64,000 bases of DNA, taken from NCBI RefSeq assembly GCF_030247195.1, contig NC_080670.1:39975524-40039523 (forward strand), given 5' to 3'. The stretch comes from Topomyia yanbarensis. Taxonomy: Eukaryota > Arthropoda > Insecta > Diptera > Culicidae. Under the pieces are notes generated by a model. The model searched no databases. It was not told the DNA's origin and worked only from the letters and a program-made list of their open reading frames with translations. Below, in pieces: positions 24,399 to 36,000 of the stretch (positions are counted from its first letter, which is position 1; each line of letters begins with the position of its first letter). A program made the translations under genes and the position numbers.

Positions 24399-24515
24399 AT
24401 TCGTCCGCGTCGGGAAGGGGATTTTTCGTACTCGTCCGCGTCGGGAAGGAGCTATTCGTATTCGTCCGCGTCGGGAAGGAGATACTCGTATTCGTCCGCG
24501 TCGGGAAGGAGCAAC
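24399..24515 (+). repeat. 30-bp tandem repeat in BEL/Pao leader
   Basis: Four copies of TCGTCCGCGTCGGGAAGG start at 24401, 24432, 24462 and 24492 (periods 31, 30, 30). They lie in a 70-codon frame (24362-24571) which is in the same phase as gag, and which ends in TGA six bases before the gag ATG. The encoded peptide repeats 'VRVGKE'. Whether it is translated is unknown. Confidence 0.85.
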
Positions 24516-24577
24516 AGCAATCGTTTGTAAGTGTTGATTTGATCGATACCTCGAGTGCGAGAGAGCAGTGAACCAAA

Positions 24578-27500
24578 ATGCCAGACAAAAAATCGGACAA
24601 GAAGGTGCTAGAGCTAACTGTGAGGCGAAAGGGATTGTTTATTCTACGTGATTCCGTTCGCAAGTTTATACAAAGTTACGACGAAGAACGGGATGCATGC
24701 CAGATACCAGTTCGAATCGAATCATTAGACAGTGTCTACAAAGAGTTTATGGAGGTTCAAACAGAGCTTGAGCGTTTGGATGACTACGAAAATTTAGAAT
24801 TTAACCTGATAGAACGAGCGGACTTTGAGACAAGGTATTGTGAGGCAAAGGGTTTTCTGTTGGCCAAACGAATCGATCCTAATCAAACGATCCTGAACGC
24901 ATCGATCAACGCCAATCATCAACCATCTGCTTCTACATTCCATCTACGGTTGCCGAAAATTGATCTACCCAAGTTTGATGGGAACTTCACTCGCTGGCTT
25001 TCCTTCAAAGACACGTTTTTCTCCATGGTACATAGTAACGCAGACATCCCAACAGTCGCCAAACTCCAATATTTACTGCAGTCGTTAGAGGCAGATGCTC
25101 GTAAGCCTTTTGAAAGTGTGGACATTGAAGCCGATAACTACACTATTGTCGTCGATGTTCTGTTAAAAAGATACGATAACCGCAAATTTCTGAAACGACA
25201 GTTATTCCGGACAATTCACGAACTTGCACCTATCAAAAGGGAGTCTGCTCACGAGCTACATGAGCTTGTAGACGAATTTCAAAGACACGTGAAAGCGCTA
25301 GGAAAGTTAAACGAACCAATCGAGCAATGGAATACACCGCTAGTATACATGCTGACCAATAAACTAGATCCAGTCACGTTGCGTGCGTGGGAAGAAAAAA
25401 CAAGTGAAGATGACGATGTAAAATATGACGAACTCATAGAATTTCTATACCGGCGAGCTCGAATAATCAAATCTGTTGCAACTGATATACAACAACGTTC
25501 TCCAATTGGCCAATCGCGGGTACCCTGCACATCATCCAGCAACAAGAGAAATTTACCTTCCAAGCTTGTCGTAAACGCTGCCACTTCTGAAGCCACACAC
25601 AATATGCCCTCCTGTTTCTCCTGCACAGAGCGACATTTCCTATTCCAGTGTCCTGTGTTCGCAAAAATGTCCATTCAGCAGCGTCGTGAATTGGTATCTC
25701 AACGGAAGCTATGCTGGAATTGTTTCCGATCCAACCATCAAGCCAGGAACTGCAGCTCCAAATATTCCTGTCGTACATGCCGCGAAAGGCACCATACACT
25801 TCTGCATGTAAGCTCTTCAACCCAGAAAAGCTCCTCCAGCCCAGTTGTAATAGCGCCAACCCAAGAGCCTCCTCCGTTAGCCACATCCCCGATCACTCAG
25901 CCTGGCTCCATAAGGGCTGAAGTCAGCGTACCAGCCCTCTCGCATTCCGCAACAGTATTGCTAGAGACCGTTGTAGTTAATGTCGTCGACAATCAAGGCA
26001 AAGAGTTTCAAGCCAGAGGCCTATTGGACTCAGCATCAATGTCGAATTTCATGTCGAAAGAATTCGCCAGGTTACTTTCCAACCCCCAGGAAACTACTGA
26101 TGTCGCTGTCGCTGGTATCGGCCAGTCACAAAGGAAACTAAATCGCATCGTTACTGCCACCGTAAAATCTCGCACAAACCGTTTCTCCACAAAGATGAAA
26201 TTTCTCCTCATTGATGATCCAACTGCAGATTTGCCGACAATGCCCGTTGACCACCGCTTTTGGAACCTGCCAAATGTTCCTCTCGCTGATCCCAAGTTTC
26301 ATGTTCCTGGCAGAATTGACCTTATCATTGGAGGAGAAACCTATTGGATGTTGCACACTGGTAAAAAGGTCCTGCTTGGCCCCGATCAACCCTTCATGGT
26401 AGAAACCCGCTTTGGGTGGACGATGTCTGGTACTGTTATTTCGGAATCTACCACGCCACCAGTTTGCAATGTATCGACGCAAATCGATCGCCTCGAAGCT
26501 GCTATCCAGAAGTTTTGGGAACTGGAGACCCTGTCCTCCGGGCCTGCCCACTCACCAGAAGAAAGGCGCTGCGAAGAGATATATGCCACTACCACTACTC
26601 AAGAACCATCAGGAAGGTACATTGTCCGCTTACCCAAAAGTGAAAATACAGATGTCGTCCTTGGTGAATCGCGGTCGATCGCCGAACAAAGACTTTTCAG
26701 TCTAGAACGTCGTTTAAGCAAAGAACCTGAGGTCTACGACGCTTACCGCAGATTTATGAAGGAATATGAGGACCTAGGCCACATGCGGAGGCTTTCTGAA
26801 CCGATCGACAATACAGAACCGCACTGTTTCCTGCCTCACCACCCGGTCTTTAAATCATCCAGTACAACGACAAAGACGAGGGTTGTTTTTGATGCATCGA
26901 GCAAGACAACATCCGGATATTCATTAAACGATATGCTAATAGTCGGCCCAGTCGTGCAGCACGACCTGCTTTCCTTGATAATGCGGTTCCGCACACGAGC
27001 AATAGCGTTAGTGTCCGATATTGAGAAAATGTACCGCCAGATTATTTTACACCCAGAAGATCAAAAACTCCAGCGAATTTTGTGGCGATCTAGTCCGGAC
27101 GAGCCAGTATCCTCCTTTCAACTTCAAACTGTCACCTACGGGACAGCTTCAGCTCCATACCTGGCAACAAAAACAATCCAGCAAGTGGCCACCGTCGCCA
27201 GAGATTCGTTCCCCGTCGCTGCAGATGCAATTGCCGATGACTTTTATGTAGACGATTTCCTGTCTGGAGCTGATGACATTCCTTCTGCCAGCCAACTTCG
27301 TCGAGATGTTACAAACATTTTAGGATCCGCTGGCTTCGCATTGAAAAAGTGGGCTTCAAATGCTCCAGAAATTCTCGAAGAGATTCCAGTGGAAGATCGA
27401 GCAGTCCAACCTGTATGCGAGTTACAAGACGAGCAAGCTATATCAACGCTTGGGCTCATATGGGAGCCAGCTTCCGACACGTTAGGGTTTAAGGTACAGC

Positions 27501-28891
27501 TTCCATTGCCCGCTGTCAACCTAACTAAAAGAAATGTTATGTCGTATATCGCAAAAATATTTGACCCGCTCGGACTTGTTGGGCCCACAATTACTAAAAC
27601 CAAGCTTTTTATGCAGCGCCTGTGGGCACTGAAAGATTCCAACAACCAACGTTTAGGGTGGGACCAACCATTACCAGCAAGGATCCAGGAGGAGTGGAAG
27701 GGATTTCACAATACCATCGACCTACTTCGTCAAGTTCGAGTGCCTCGATTCGTCGCACGCACTGATGTGCCTATTATCCAGCTGCATTTCTTCGCAGATG
27801 CTTCAGAAAAGGCATATGGGGCATGCTGCTATGTTCGTGCGGAGAATTCGTCAGGAACTTCAGTACAGTTACTTGCATCCAAATCCAAGGTTGCACCGTT
27901 GTCGATCACAACATCTATCGCCAGACTAGAACTTTGTGCAGCTCGTCTTTCGGTTCAACTATACAAGAAAGTCACCGGAGCATTAAAAAGGCCGTTCAGT
28001 GCTGTTTTATGGACGGATTCCACTACAGTCCTGCACTGGTTAAATTCATCACCTAGTCGATGGAAACCTTTCGTGGCCAACCGTGTATCCCAGATCCAGC
28101 AAGCTACCGAAATAAGCAACTGGAGACATGTTCCAGGTAATGACAACCCAGCGGATCATATTTCCCGTGGTTTAACGCCAGTCGAGATTCTCAACTCATT
28201 ACTTTGGTGGTATGGACCGCCGTGGCTGTCGTCGTTTCCTGATACGTGGCCTAGTACTCCGTCATATATAGAATCTGTTGAAGCAGCAAAGGAAGGCCGT
28301 AAAGTCCCTTTCGTTGCCATGACAATTATCGAAACCAACTTCTGCGAACTATTGTTCTCCCGTTACTCCAACTACACGCGGTTGAAACGAATCGTTGCAT
28401 ATTGTTTGCGCTTTATTAAGAAACTACGTGATCGAGCCACTGCACGCTGCCTAACGTCAAGGGTACATCAAGAAGAAGATACGGGGTGTTCGATTGCAAT
28501 GTTGGCTTCCGAAGAACTACAACAAGCAGAAGTCACACTTTGCCGCCTAGCACAACGTGAAAGCTTCCCTGAAGAACTAGCCAATGTTGCGGAGGGAGAA
28601 CGCGTCTGCAAGGCCTCAACATTGAAATTTCTCAGCCCAATTATTGATCATAACGGAGTTCTACGTGTCGGCGGAAGGCTGCGCAATGCAAACATTTCAG
28701 ATTCCGCCAAGCACCCTATCCTGCTTTCGTCCAAGCATCCACTTTCTGCATTATTAGCCAACCAATGCCACAAGGCTCTTCTTCATGCAGGGCCACAGTT
28801 AATGTTAACTACGCTACGTTCGAAGTTTTGGATCTTGGGTGGTCGTAACCTAGTCAGAAAAACCTACCACAAATGCATCACTTGCTTCTGA
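24578..28891 (+). pseudogene. BEL/Pao gag-pol polyprotein, interrupted before integrase
   Basis: 1437 codons starting at ATG 24578. Visible parts in order: a gag region of DUF1759 type (about residues 120-290, with 'LPKIDLPKFDGNF'); three Cys/His clusters (about 345-408, with CFSC and CWNCF); and a DUF1758-type aspartic protease region with D484 in 'LLDSASMS', where DSG is more usual. The reverse transcriptase has D814 in 'VSDIEKMYRQ' and YVDD at 890-893. RNase H has D1074 (FFADAS), E1118 (RLELCA) and D1147 (LWTDST). The zinc-binding integrase head H2C2 uses H1398, H1403, C1433 and C1436. The frame ends at TGA 28889-28891, one codon after the last zinc-cluster segment, where the family continues into the integrase core. 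The sequence downstream is open in the same phase, so a single nonsense change is the break. All other catalytic motifs are intact. The product would lack an active integrase unless the stop is read through. Confidence 0.93.
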
Positions 28892-29920
28892 GCTAAACCA
28901 ATTCTGGTCCAGCAGAGCATCGCCGACTTACCAGCTTCCAGAGTCTCGCCTACTCGGCCCTTTTCCGTTTGTGGGGTGGATTATTGCGGACCATTGTATG
29001 TAAAATCCGTTGTCCGAAAGCAAGGCCCGCGAAAGGTTTACGTAGCCATCTTTATTTGTTTCGCTACACGAGCTGTCCATATCGAGCTCGTTAGTGACTT
29101 ATCGACAGCTGCATTTCTCTCAGCACTGCGTCGGTTAGTTTCACGGCGGGGAAAAATCATCGAACTTAATTCGGATAACGGAACAGCCTTTAAGGGTGCG
29201 TCGCATGAGCTGCATCGGATCTACAGAATGCTGAAAATTGACCAAACTGACCGGAACCAGATTTTTAGTTGGTGTGCCAATAACGAAATACGTTGGCGTT
29301 TTATTCCACCCAGAGCGCCCCATTTTGGCGGGCTGTGGGAGGCCGCAGTAAAGTCTGCCAAAACCCACCTTCTGAAGGAAATGGCAAACGTTACGCTTCT
29401 CTACGAAGATATGCTCACCCTACTAGCACAAGTTGAAATGTGTTTAAACTCTCGGCCGCTGACACAATTGCCATTAGATCCCGCAGATGCTGAAGTTTTA
29501 ACACCAGGTCACTTCCTTATTGGATCCAGTTTCCAATCTGTCCCCGAGCCCTGTTACAAAAACACACCAGATAACCGCTTATCACATTGGCAACAAACCC
29601 AAAAACACTTTCAACGAATTTGGTCGCGATGGTATCCGGAGTATATTCAACAACTTCAGACAAGAGCTTCCAAGGGATGCAACCCACCAGTCGATATTCA
29701 GCCAGGAAGAGTTGTTATTCTGAAGGATGAAAATTTGCCACCGTCACAGTGGCCGCTTGCCAAAATCGTCACGATTCACCCAGGAGATGATGGAATTACA
29801 CGCGTCGTAACGCTCAAAACGCAATCTGCAGAAAACGTCGTTCGTCCCGTCTCTAAAATAGCTCTACTTCCTCTATCAAATGATCCTACACCGGTTCATC
29901 AACTTCAAAAGGACAACTAG
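28892..29920 (+). pseudogene. BEL/Pao integrase core and C-terminal domain (after the stop)
   Basis: This is the in-phase continuation of gag-pol, 342 sense codons and then a stop at 29918-29920. It has no ATG near its start (the apparent start at 28976 is GTG), so it is not an independent gene. The catalytic triad of the DDE integrase core is visible: Asp in 'VDYCGP' (28979), Asp in 'NSDNGTAFKG' (29174) and Glu in 'GLWEAAVKSA' (29339), with about 54 residues between the last two. A DUF5641-like C-terminal domain follows with 'PGRVVILKDE', 'WPLAKI' and 'RPVSKIALLP'. The integrase joins the cDNA to host DNA. The intact core and exact 5-bp target duplication show that the parent element was active. 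Confidence 0.92.
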
Positions 29921-30234
29921 AGCAATGTCGCTCGAGGTGCATTGGAATAAATTAAAGGTAATTGCAATTCCAATACTTAAAATCTCCCCGAATGATCTAC
30001 CTGGTCCTTTGTTTTCCGGTTCACTACGAGAATCACCACTATTCTTCAATGCTCGCACAACTGCATCGTGCCAACTGCAAGGCTAGTTCGACACTTTGAA
30101 TTTTAGTCGAACCTCTGTCGGCAAAATGGATTTAGGCAGTCACATGCTGCAGTTCAACAAGAAGAGCATTATAAAAATTTGTAAATAGCTGTACATAGTT
30201 TTGAAATATCTTAAATATTCCAAGGTAGCCGGAA
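29921..30234 (+). other. BEL/Pao 3' untranslated region
   Basis: About 314 bp between the integrase stop and the 3' LTR. No open frame of note is present. The bases just before the LTR (AAGGTAGCCGGAA) are only weakly purine-rich, so the polypurine tract is short or atypical. Confidence 0.7.
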
Positions 30235-30821
30235 TGATTAATACTAAAGAGAATTCAAATTGTAGAACATTAATATTCAAATTTGCTTAACCTAATGTCA
30301 TTAAATGAACTCAATTTCTTATCTACTGTGAGCACCAGTGGTCCCTATGTATATATATAATAGTTATCATAAAATGAACTTACCGTTAACTTAATAGTGT
30401 TAGTGAGTAACCGAAACCTCGATGCAGGGATATGATTTAAATAAAGAGGACAGTTAAAATTGAACCTTAAAACCGATACGTCGTGCACAGCCTGTTTTTT
30501 ATTCCGAGTTTCCCTACCGAAAGAGGAAAAAACGACCTTGGCAAGGTCGTGAGTTGGAAGTATATGCACCCAAGTGCAGTCAGGTATCCAGCATATAAGC
30601 GTTTCCACAACTTTGGTGAGAAAGTGGGAAAGCTAAGACCGGACTGCCACAACACGAGATAAGTGCAAGCTTGTAATTAGCTGGACTCAGGTCGAATTCA
30701 CGGGCACGTGCTATTAGACAACTCGTGGGTCACTTAGTGCAGTGAAACGCTGATCCCTTCGATCGCCGAAACCGGTGAAGTAATCCCTCAGATACCGGCA
30801 TAAATGTCATTGGCGTTATCA
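30235..30821 (+). repeat. 3' LTR of BEL/Pao element
   Basis: 587 bp, aligned without gaps to the 5' LTR at a fixed offset of 6749. One substitution was found by eye (ACTCGTGGG here, ACACGTGGG in the 5' copy). AATAAA lies at 30440-30445. Confidence 0.95.
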
Positions 30822-30826
30822 ATATG
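30822..30826. repeat. 5-bp target-site duplication (right)
   Basis: ATATG, identical to 23481-23485. Confidence 0.9.
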
Positions 30827-31765
30827 TGTGTATATGTTAATTACCAATAGGTTAAATATAAAGTTGAAAAATATTTGGCTTAAAAATACTATTTCTTGGG
30901 TGTATTAAGACTCCATCATTGAGGAAGTTTGACCCCTGTGATGAACATTTATGATGGATGGATATTTATGTAAAATTCATGTTTTTATGCAAAACAATAA
31001 GTGTTTTAGTTCAGTAAATTTTTTGATGAAAAGTTCAATAATTGTTGAAAAAAGGCCATTTTTGGGATGTTTTGACCATTGTGCTGATCATTGTTACTAA
31101 GTCGGATTGAAAAAAGTTTAAAGAAAAAATACTTAATGCAAGCAACAACAATTACAACTTGTTTCGGTATATTGAACTAAGATATAACATTGTGAATTCG
31201 TTGAAACGGTGTAAATTGCAATATTTTCAAGTGACTGGTGCCAGTGGTTCCCGTTGGAATTTTAATGAAAAAAGCAGCTAAATTTCTTGTTCTTGCTTAT
31301 TTTTTCAATATCCGTTTAGAGCATTATCATACTATAAACTTTTTTACCACTGTATTGGGCATGCAAAATGAGTGCTGAAAAATACGAGGTTTCTCATAAA
31401 TGTGTAGTGCCAATCACAAAATTATTATTAGTATAGGTATTCACATTTGTCATGTTTGAGTGTGTTGGTTTGTTGATAGTGAAATTAATCATGGCGCCCC
31501 AAGACCGCGAAACACATAATCAACCAACCGACCAATCGAAACGAAGCTTGTACGCACATGGTGAAAATAAGTATGGCGACCGGGATCGCAAAAGGGCAAA
31601 TGTTTACATCACTAACCAATCAGAATGAAGTATGGGACCACGCGCTTTTGTTTTCTCCTTCATTTCTTCTTTTTTGCTCGAAAAAAATGACAGCCGACGC
31701 ACACATAAAAAAATGTGGACACCTGTACATCTCGATCGAGTGGTTAGTGCCCACTTAGAAATCTA
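30827..31765. other. intergenic with a dispersed repeat
   Basis: About 31150-31330 is a diverged copy of 240-430; shared stretches include 'ttgcaatatt(t/a)tcaagtgact' and 'atgaa(a/g)aaa'. No gene seen. Confidence 0.5.
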
Positions 31766-31773
31766 CTTGGACA

Positions 31774-32070
31774 CAGGGATGCCATTATACCAGATTTATC
31801 TGGCATAGCCAGAGGTTTTGACAGTTTCCAGATAAAAGGATGAATCTCTCATTCTGCCGATTTTTTATGTTTTAGAAGCTGCTACATACACATTTTAGAA
31901 ATTTGGGTAATTATGTCCCAAATTTTACAAAAATCGATTGATGCACTTTCTCTGAAAACTAAAATGTACGTCAAATTTCGATGACTTTGAGGTCACTGTC
32001 AAGTGCCAGGTTTTGCCAGACATTTTCAGTTGAACTTCCAGATTTTCTCTGAATAATAGTGGCAACCCTG
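31774..32070. mobile_element. hAT-like MITE
   Basis: 297 bp. The left end CAGGGATGCCATTAT and the complement of the right end CAGGGTTGCCACTAT are imperfect terminal inverted repeats of the CAGGG type usual in hAT elements. The flanks are 8-bp near-duplicates, CTTGGACA (31766-31773) and CTTGAACA (32071-32078), also hAT-like. There is no coding capacity. Confidence 0.82.
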
Positions 32071-32128
32071 CTTGAACATCCCACCAATGTTTTTTTTGCT
32101 AAACAGTGTTCGATATGGGGCAGGTCCC

Positions 32129-32310
32129 ACCCGGTCAAACCATTCGGAATTTGATTCGGAATCCTGAATGGAGTCAGTATGGATTCCAGATCAAACGCAA
32201 CAACCGATTCTGTAACCGATTGATTCGGAATCGGTTGTTGCATTTGAGTTGGAATCCATACTGACTCCATTCTGGATTCCGAATCAAATTCCGAATGGTT
32301 TGACCGGGGT
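32129..32310. mobile_element. foldback MITE with about 85-bp arms
   Basis: The arm starting CCGGTCAAACCATTCGGAAT is complementary along nearly its full length to the right arm ending TTCCGAATGGTTTGACCGG, with matching internal stretches GAGTCAGTATGGATTCCA and CAACAACCGATT. It would form a long hairpin with almost no loop. A diverged relative lies at 54704-54862. Confidence 0.85.
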
Positions 32311-32410
32311 GCAGCATACATTATCTGATTGTAACTTCCCATTTTTTGAGTAACGTCGCGTTATTCAGGGGCTGAACAGAGTTTGTTGAGCGTGTACATT
32401 CGACAACACT

Positions 32411-33058
32411 AAAACAAAAGAGATTATAACTACTAGAGAGAGCAAAACGCTACTGTCTCCATGTATTCACGGACTGAAACATGGGGTCTCGCTCTAGCAT
32501 GTTGTATCCCATTACTTTGACATGTGTGTACCCGGGGCAAGAGGTGTCAAACTAATGGGCCTAGCATATTTGAGAGCGAGATGATGAATTTTCAGTGTTA
32601 GCAGCGACATGCGACCAGAGTTACAAATAATCGAAGCTCTATTTTGACGACTGAAAATGAACCTGATGCGACTCGCGGTGAATAGCAAAAATATTCATTC
32701 AAATATCCATGTTATTCATTCAGTTGAATATCGTACAATATATTCATTTCACTAATTATCAAGGAAAATGTTTTCAAATGCCGGTAAAGCATATGAAACA
32801 ACAATCATCATCGCTTACATTGTGCCAGGAACTACTTTGATGCGTTTGATTCGTTGTTGCACGACCGCTTCGTGTAATAATCGGAGACGAATGAAAATTT
32901 GCATGGATGAATGGGTGGTTTGTTCGTTTGACGTTTTCAGCTGCGTCACTGAATATTGAAAATGAATGTGGTTGAATATAATCAATTTTTATTCAATGAA
33001 TTTGAATATTTTTAACTCTGCATGCGACCTCTAGTAGTTATAATCTCTTTTACTAAAA
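32411..33058. mobile_element. palindromic element with nested inverted repeats
   Basis: AAAAGAGATTATAACTACTAG (32416-32435 core) is matched by CTAGTAGTTATAATCTCTTT (33031-33050) on the other strand. Further in, ATGCGACC/GCATGCGACC and two blocks rich in ATTCATTCAAATAT/GAATTTGAATAT are also in inverted order. No transposase is visible. The central ORF (32768-32959) is not recognised. Confidence 0.65.
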
Positions 33059-36000
33059 CTTAATCATAATGGACTGTCAACAAATCAACATCCAACACGT
33101 TCTGAGTTAGCAAACGAAGGCGTGTTTATCACCTCTATAATTTTGTATCATGTGTCGAATATGTATATCCACATAACACCTCAACTGAAAGCCTAACATT
33201 GGTCCAGTTTACCCCCCCCCCCCCCATTGGTACGATGGCACGTCTTTTGCACAATCATCAAGCTTTATGTCAGATTCTTATCGATTTTATGTTGCATTGT
33301 TTTGGTTAGCAGATTCGGCCGAGGCAAAAAAAACACAAATCACCACTCCAATACAAATTAACTCACAATCAATGCGGAGAATAAGACACTTAACCCATTT
33401 TTATCGATCGCACTCTCGCTTTCATCTTCGCCTTAATACGACAAGAGATTACGCAAGATTCGTTGTATATTCCACACTGGCGCACCAACAAAACAATAAT
33501 AAACCGAGGGATCGGCAAGGCCCCGGGAGAGAAACGGTACGCTTCTCCGTAACCAGCGTCACCTTTATTTACAGGTATTTAGCAGCACCTGCACGCTCAG
33601 TGACCGTGCATCGTCGCAACCGCAGCCGCAAATGGACGCAATGGAGCGATCTTTGATGGTGGCGGCATGTCAGACGGACCTCCCCGAAAACGACCGCTAT
33701 TGCGCCCGCATGCCGATCCGATGGTAACAACAATAATGGCTTTCGACGGAAAGGTAAAACAACAGTACTGTTGAAGCATTGCAAAAAAAAAGAAGCGAAT
33801 GAAAATAAATGCCGTACGTTTTTCGCTGCCGTTCGGTCAACACTTGCAAGCAGCAGTTTGAAGGTCGATTTACGCAACGCAGCAGAGGAATCTGCGTGTG
33901 AGCAACTCACCTGTGAGTCTATGCATATGAGGTTGAGAGCTTCGAATAATCAGCTTCGAACCGATCCATAGTACTGCTGCATTCCAGTAGTGAGACTTCG
34001 TTCCATAATCGTCATCATCGTCATGTGGAAAAGCATTCCATAACAATCGTAGTCATCGAAGTGGTCAAACTTGATTAGCCACTAGCATCCTATCGAAAAT
34101 GGGAATTGAACAACTCATTGGAACGAGATGTCCTTGATCTTAATTTCGGGATGTTGGAAGGCCGCCGTAGGGCTACATTCGGTTCGAGAACAATAAAGAT
34201 GTATTATTTTTGTTTTAGTTTTTGCAGTATGCTCATTAAGCTGACTGTATTTCTGCGCAATATTGTCAATAGGACCTACGTAATATTGAGAGCCTCTCAT
34301 AGATATGCATAGATTTAGGGGTTTAATTCTGAACGTTATTAACAGAGGAGAAAATAATCAAAGCGAATCTCTCATTGTTACTTGCATTCTATTGGAAATT
34401 TCGTCCAGATTTCTTGTTATTTTAGAAAGTTTTTAGGTATACGATAGGATGAAATTGTAAATCAAGAGAATACTTGGGTATTGCTATAAAAAGTGATAAA
34501 CGTTCGATAGAGGGAAAATTTGATAGGGATCACATTGTACTTAATCTCTCATCAATATGTTCGCAAAGTTATACAATATTAATATTAAATAAACCATTTA
34601 ATGTTCAGCAGTAATAAGCACTGATAACTAGACTCTTACGAATTTAAAAAAAATATTTGTCATTGTTTCTATAAAATTATGTTGTACAAAGAAATCGTCA
34701 CGATTACGATTATTCGAGTACCTTGACATAAAAAACAATATGGCTTCGAATTCATAATGGAGATTAAACCTAAACAAATCAGAGTCACGAGCAGTACAGA
34801 TCTTCATACCGAAACTTCGCTCGTGAAAAAGAAACCATCGAAATTTTGTCCTGCTAACTTTCAATTCAAATCCAATCAAGCTTTCTGCAGATTCCCGATC
34901 AGAGCTCACATGGATCAAACTTTTTCCAAAAGCTACACAACGACCCATTTTCAGGTCAATCCGGTCAATCGTAAATCATGTCACTGCGTGGCAACACGCG
35001 GAAAGGTAACATTCGTTCGATCGAATCAAAAAGTGGGAGTGGCATAATTTAAAGGTATGACAAGGCGCGCGCTGTGTGGCGATGTCAAAAGGATGTAAAA
35101 CCCGTCCTCAATCTAGGTCATTGTTTCAGGCGGTATAGATGTTACAGCACCACACCAGCGTTTAGTATAGGGACGACGAACGCACTTTACCTTTGTTAAT
35201 CCAATGTTCATCTGTTGCCAAACTTGCATAGATTATTAGTTGTGAATTGTGCAGCACGGTACGCCCACTAAAAGTTTGTCCAATTAACGAGGTTATGCTG
35301 TATATGTAAATGAAACCTCTCGTCCCGATTGTTTTTGGATTGCACTTTAACTGTAATAGCTGTTACTAAATATTATATGATTTACATTTAACAACAAAAA
35401 TGTGTTGGGACTTTTGTAAAATGAAACGAATTATGCTGAGACGTTACCTGCACAAGAACAACGACGTTGTAACTATAACACACCATCGGCTTGACTTATG
35501 CCTACACAACTTACGCATCGAAGAATTACACAATGAAAAAAGCGCAATTGATTGTTATGAAAATTACGCACGTCTTTGCTACTAGGCAGCGGGCGTATCA
35601 ACGGCGTTTACGAATGCCACAATCGTTTTTTTGGTTGTTGGTTTGTTTTGATTTCGAATGACTGTTTAAAAACAGGAAATGGCACTAATTCTGATAGTAT
35701 AAAAACTTGTTCGAATCAGCTGAGCTTTTCATGTTCAATTATCTGCCTTTTGCCTCGTGACAAAAACGACAAAAACCCGGTGGTCATCCACCTTTGATAC
35801 AGAACTCTCATTACCTTCTGGCGGCGCCAACTGTGGTATGAGCAAATTAAGCAAAGATCGGGTAACCAACCACGGTTGTATGTTGACAGAGAACAGGAAA
35901 ACCGATGAGCGCTTATTCTCTATATTTATATGGAATTGTCTCAAAATGGCATCTATATCGGAGCAGGCGACTGAAGGAGGAATGCAGTGCCTCGTGAGCT

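Larger units (their letters stand above)
23486..30821 (+). mobile_element. complete BEL/Pao LTR retrotransposon
   Basis: The element is 7336 bp. It has two 587-bp LTRs of equal length, a primer binding site, a leader with short tandem repeats, one long gag-pol frame interrupted once, and a 5-bp target duplication. Domain order is gag, zinc knuckles, protease, RT, RNase H, integrase, which is the BEL/Pao order. By eye the LTRs differ at one base (A at 23984 region versus T in the 3' copy), so the insertion is recent. The in-frame TGA at 28889-28891 probably makes this copy non-autonomous. I did not see a clear polypurine tract before the 3' LTR. Confidence 0.95.

Noticed and set aside
24399..24515. 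CRISPR-like array of 30-bp repeats
   Set aside because: Repeats are contiguous with no unique spacers, and lie in a retrotransposon leader in a eukaryotic genome.
28976..29920. A separate integrase gene starting at 28976
   Set aside because: The first codon is GTG in mid-domain and the frame is the same as gag-pol. It is the continuation after a stop, not an independent ORF.
30200..30234. Polypurine tract of the BEL/Pao element
   Set aside because: The bases before the 3' LTR are interrupted by pyrimidines (AAGGTAGCCGGAA), so I could not assign a convincing tract.
33212..33225. Run of 14 C as a functional element
   Set aside because: A homopolymer of this size is most simply slippage or sequencing uncertainty; nothing around it suggests function.
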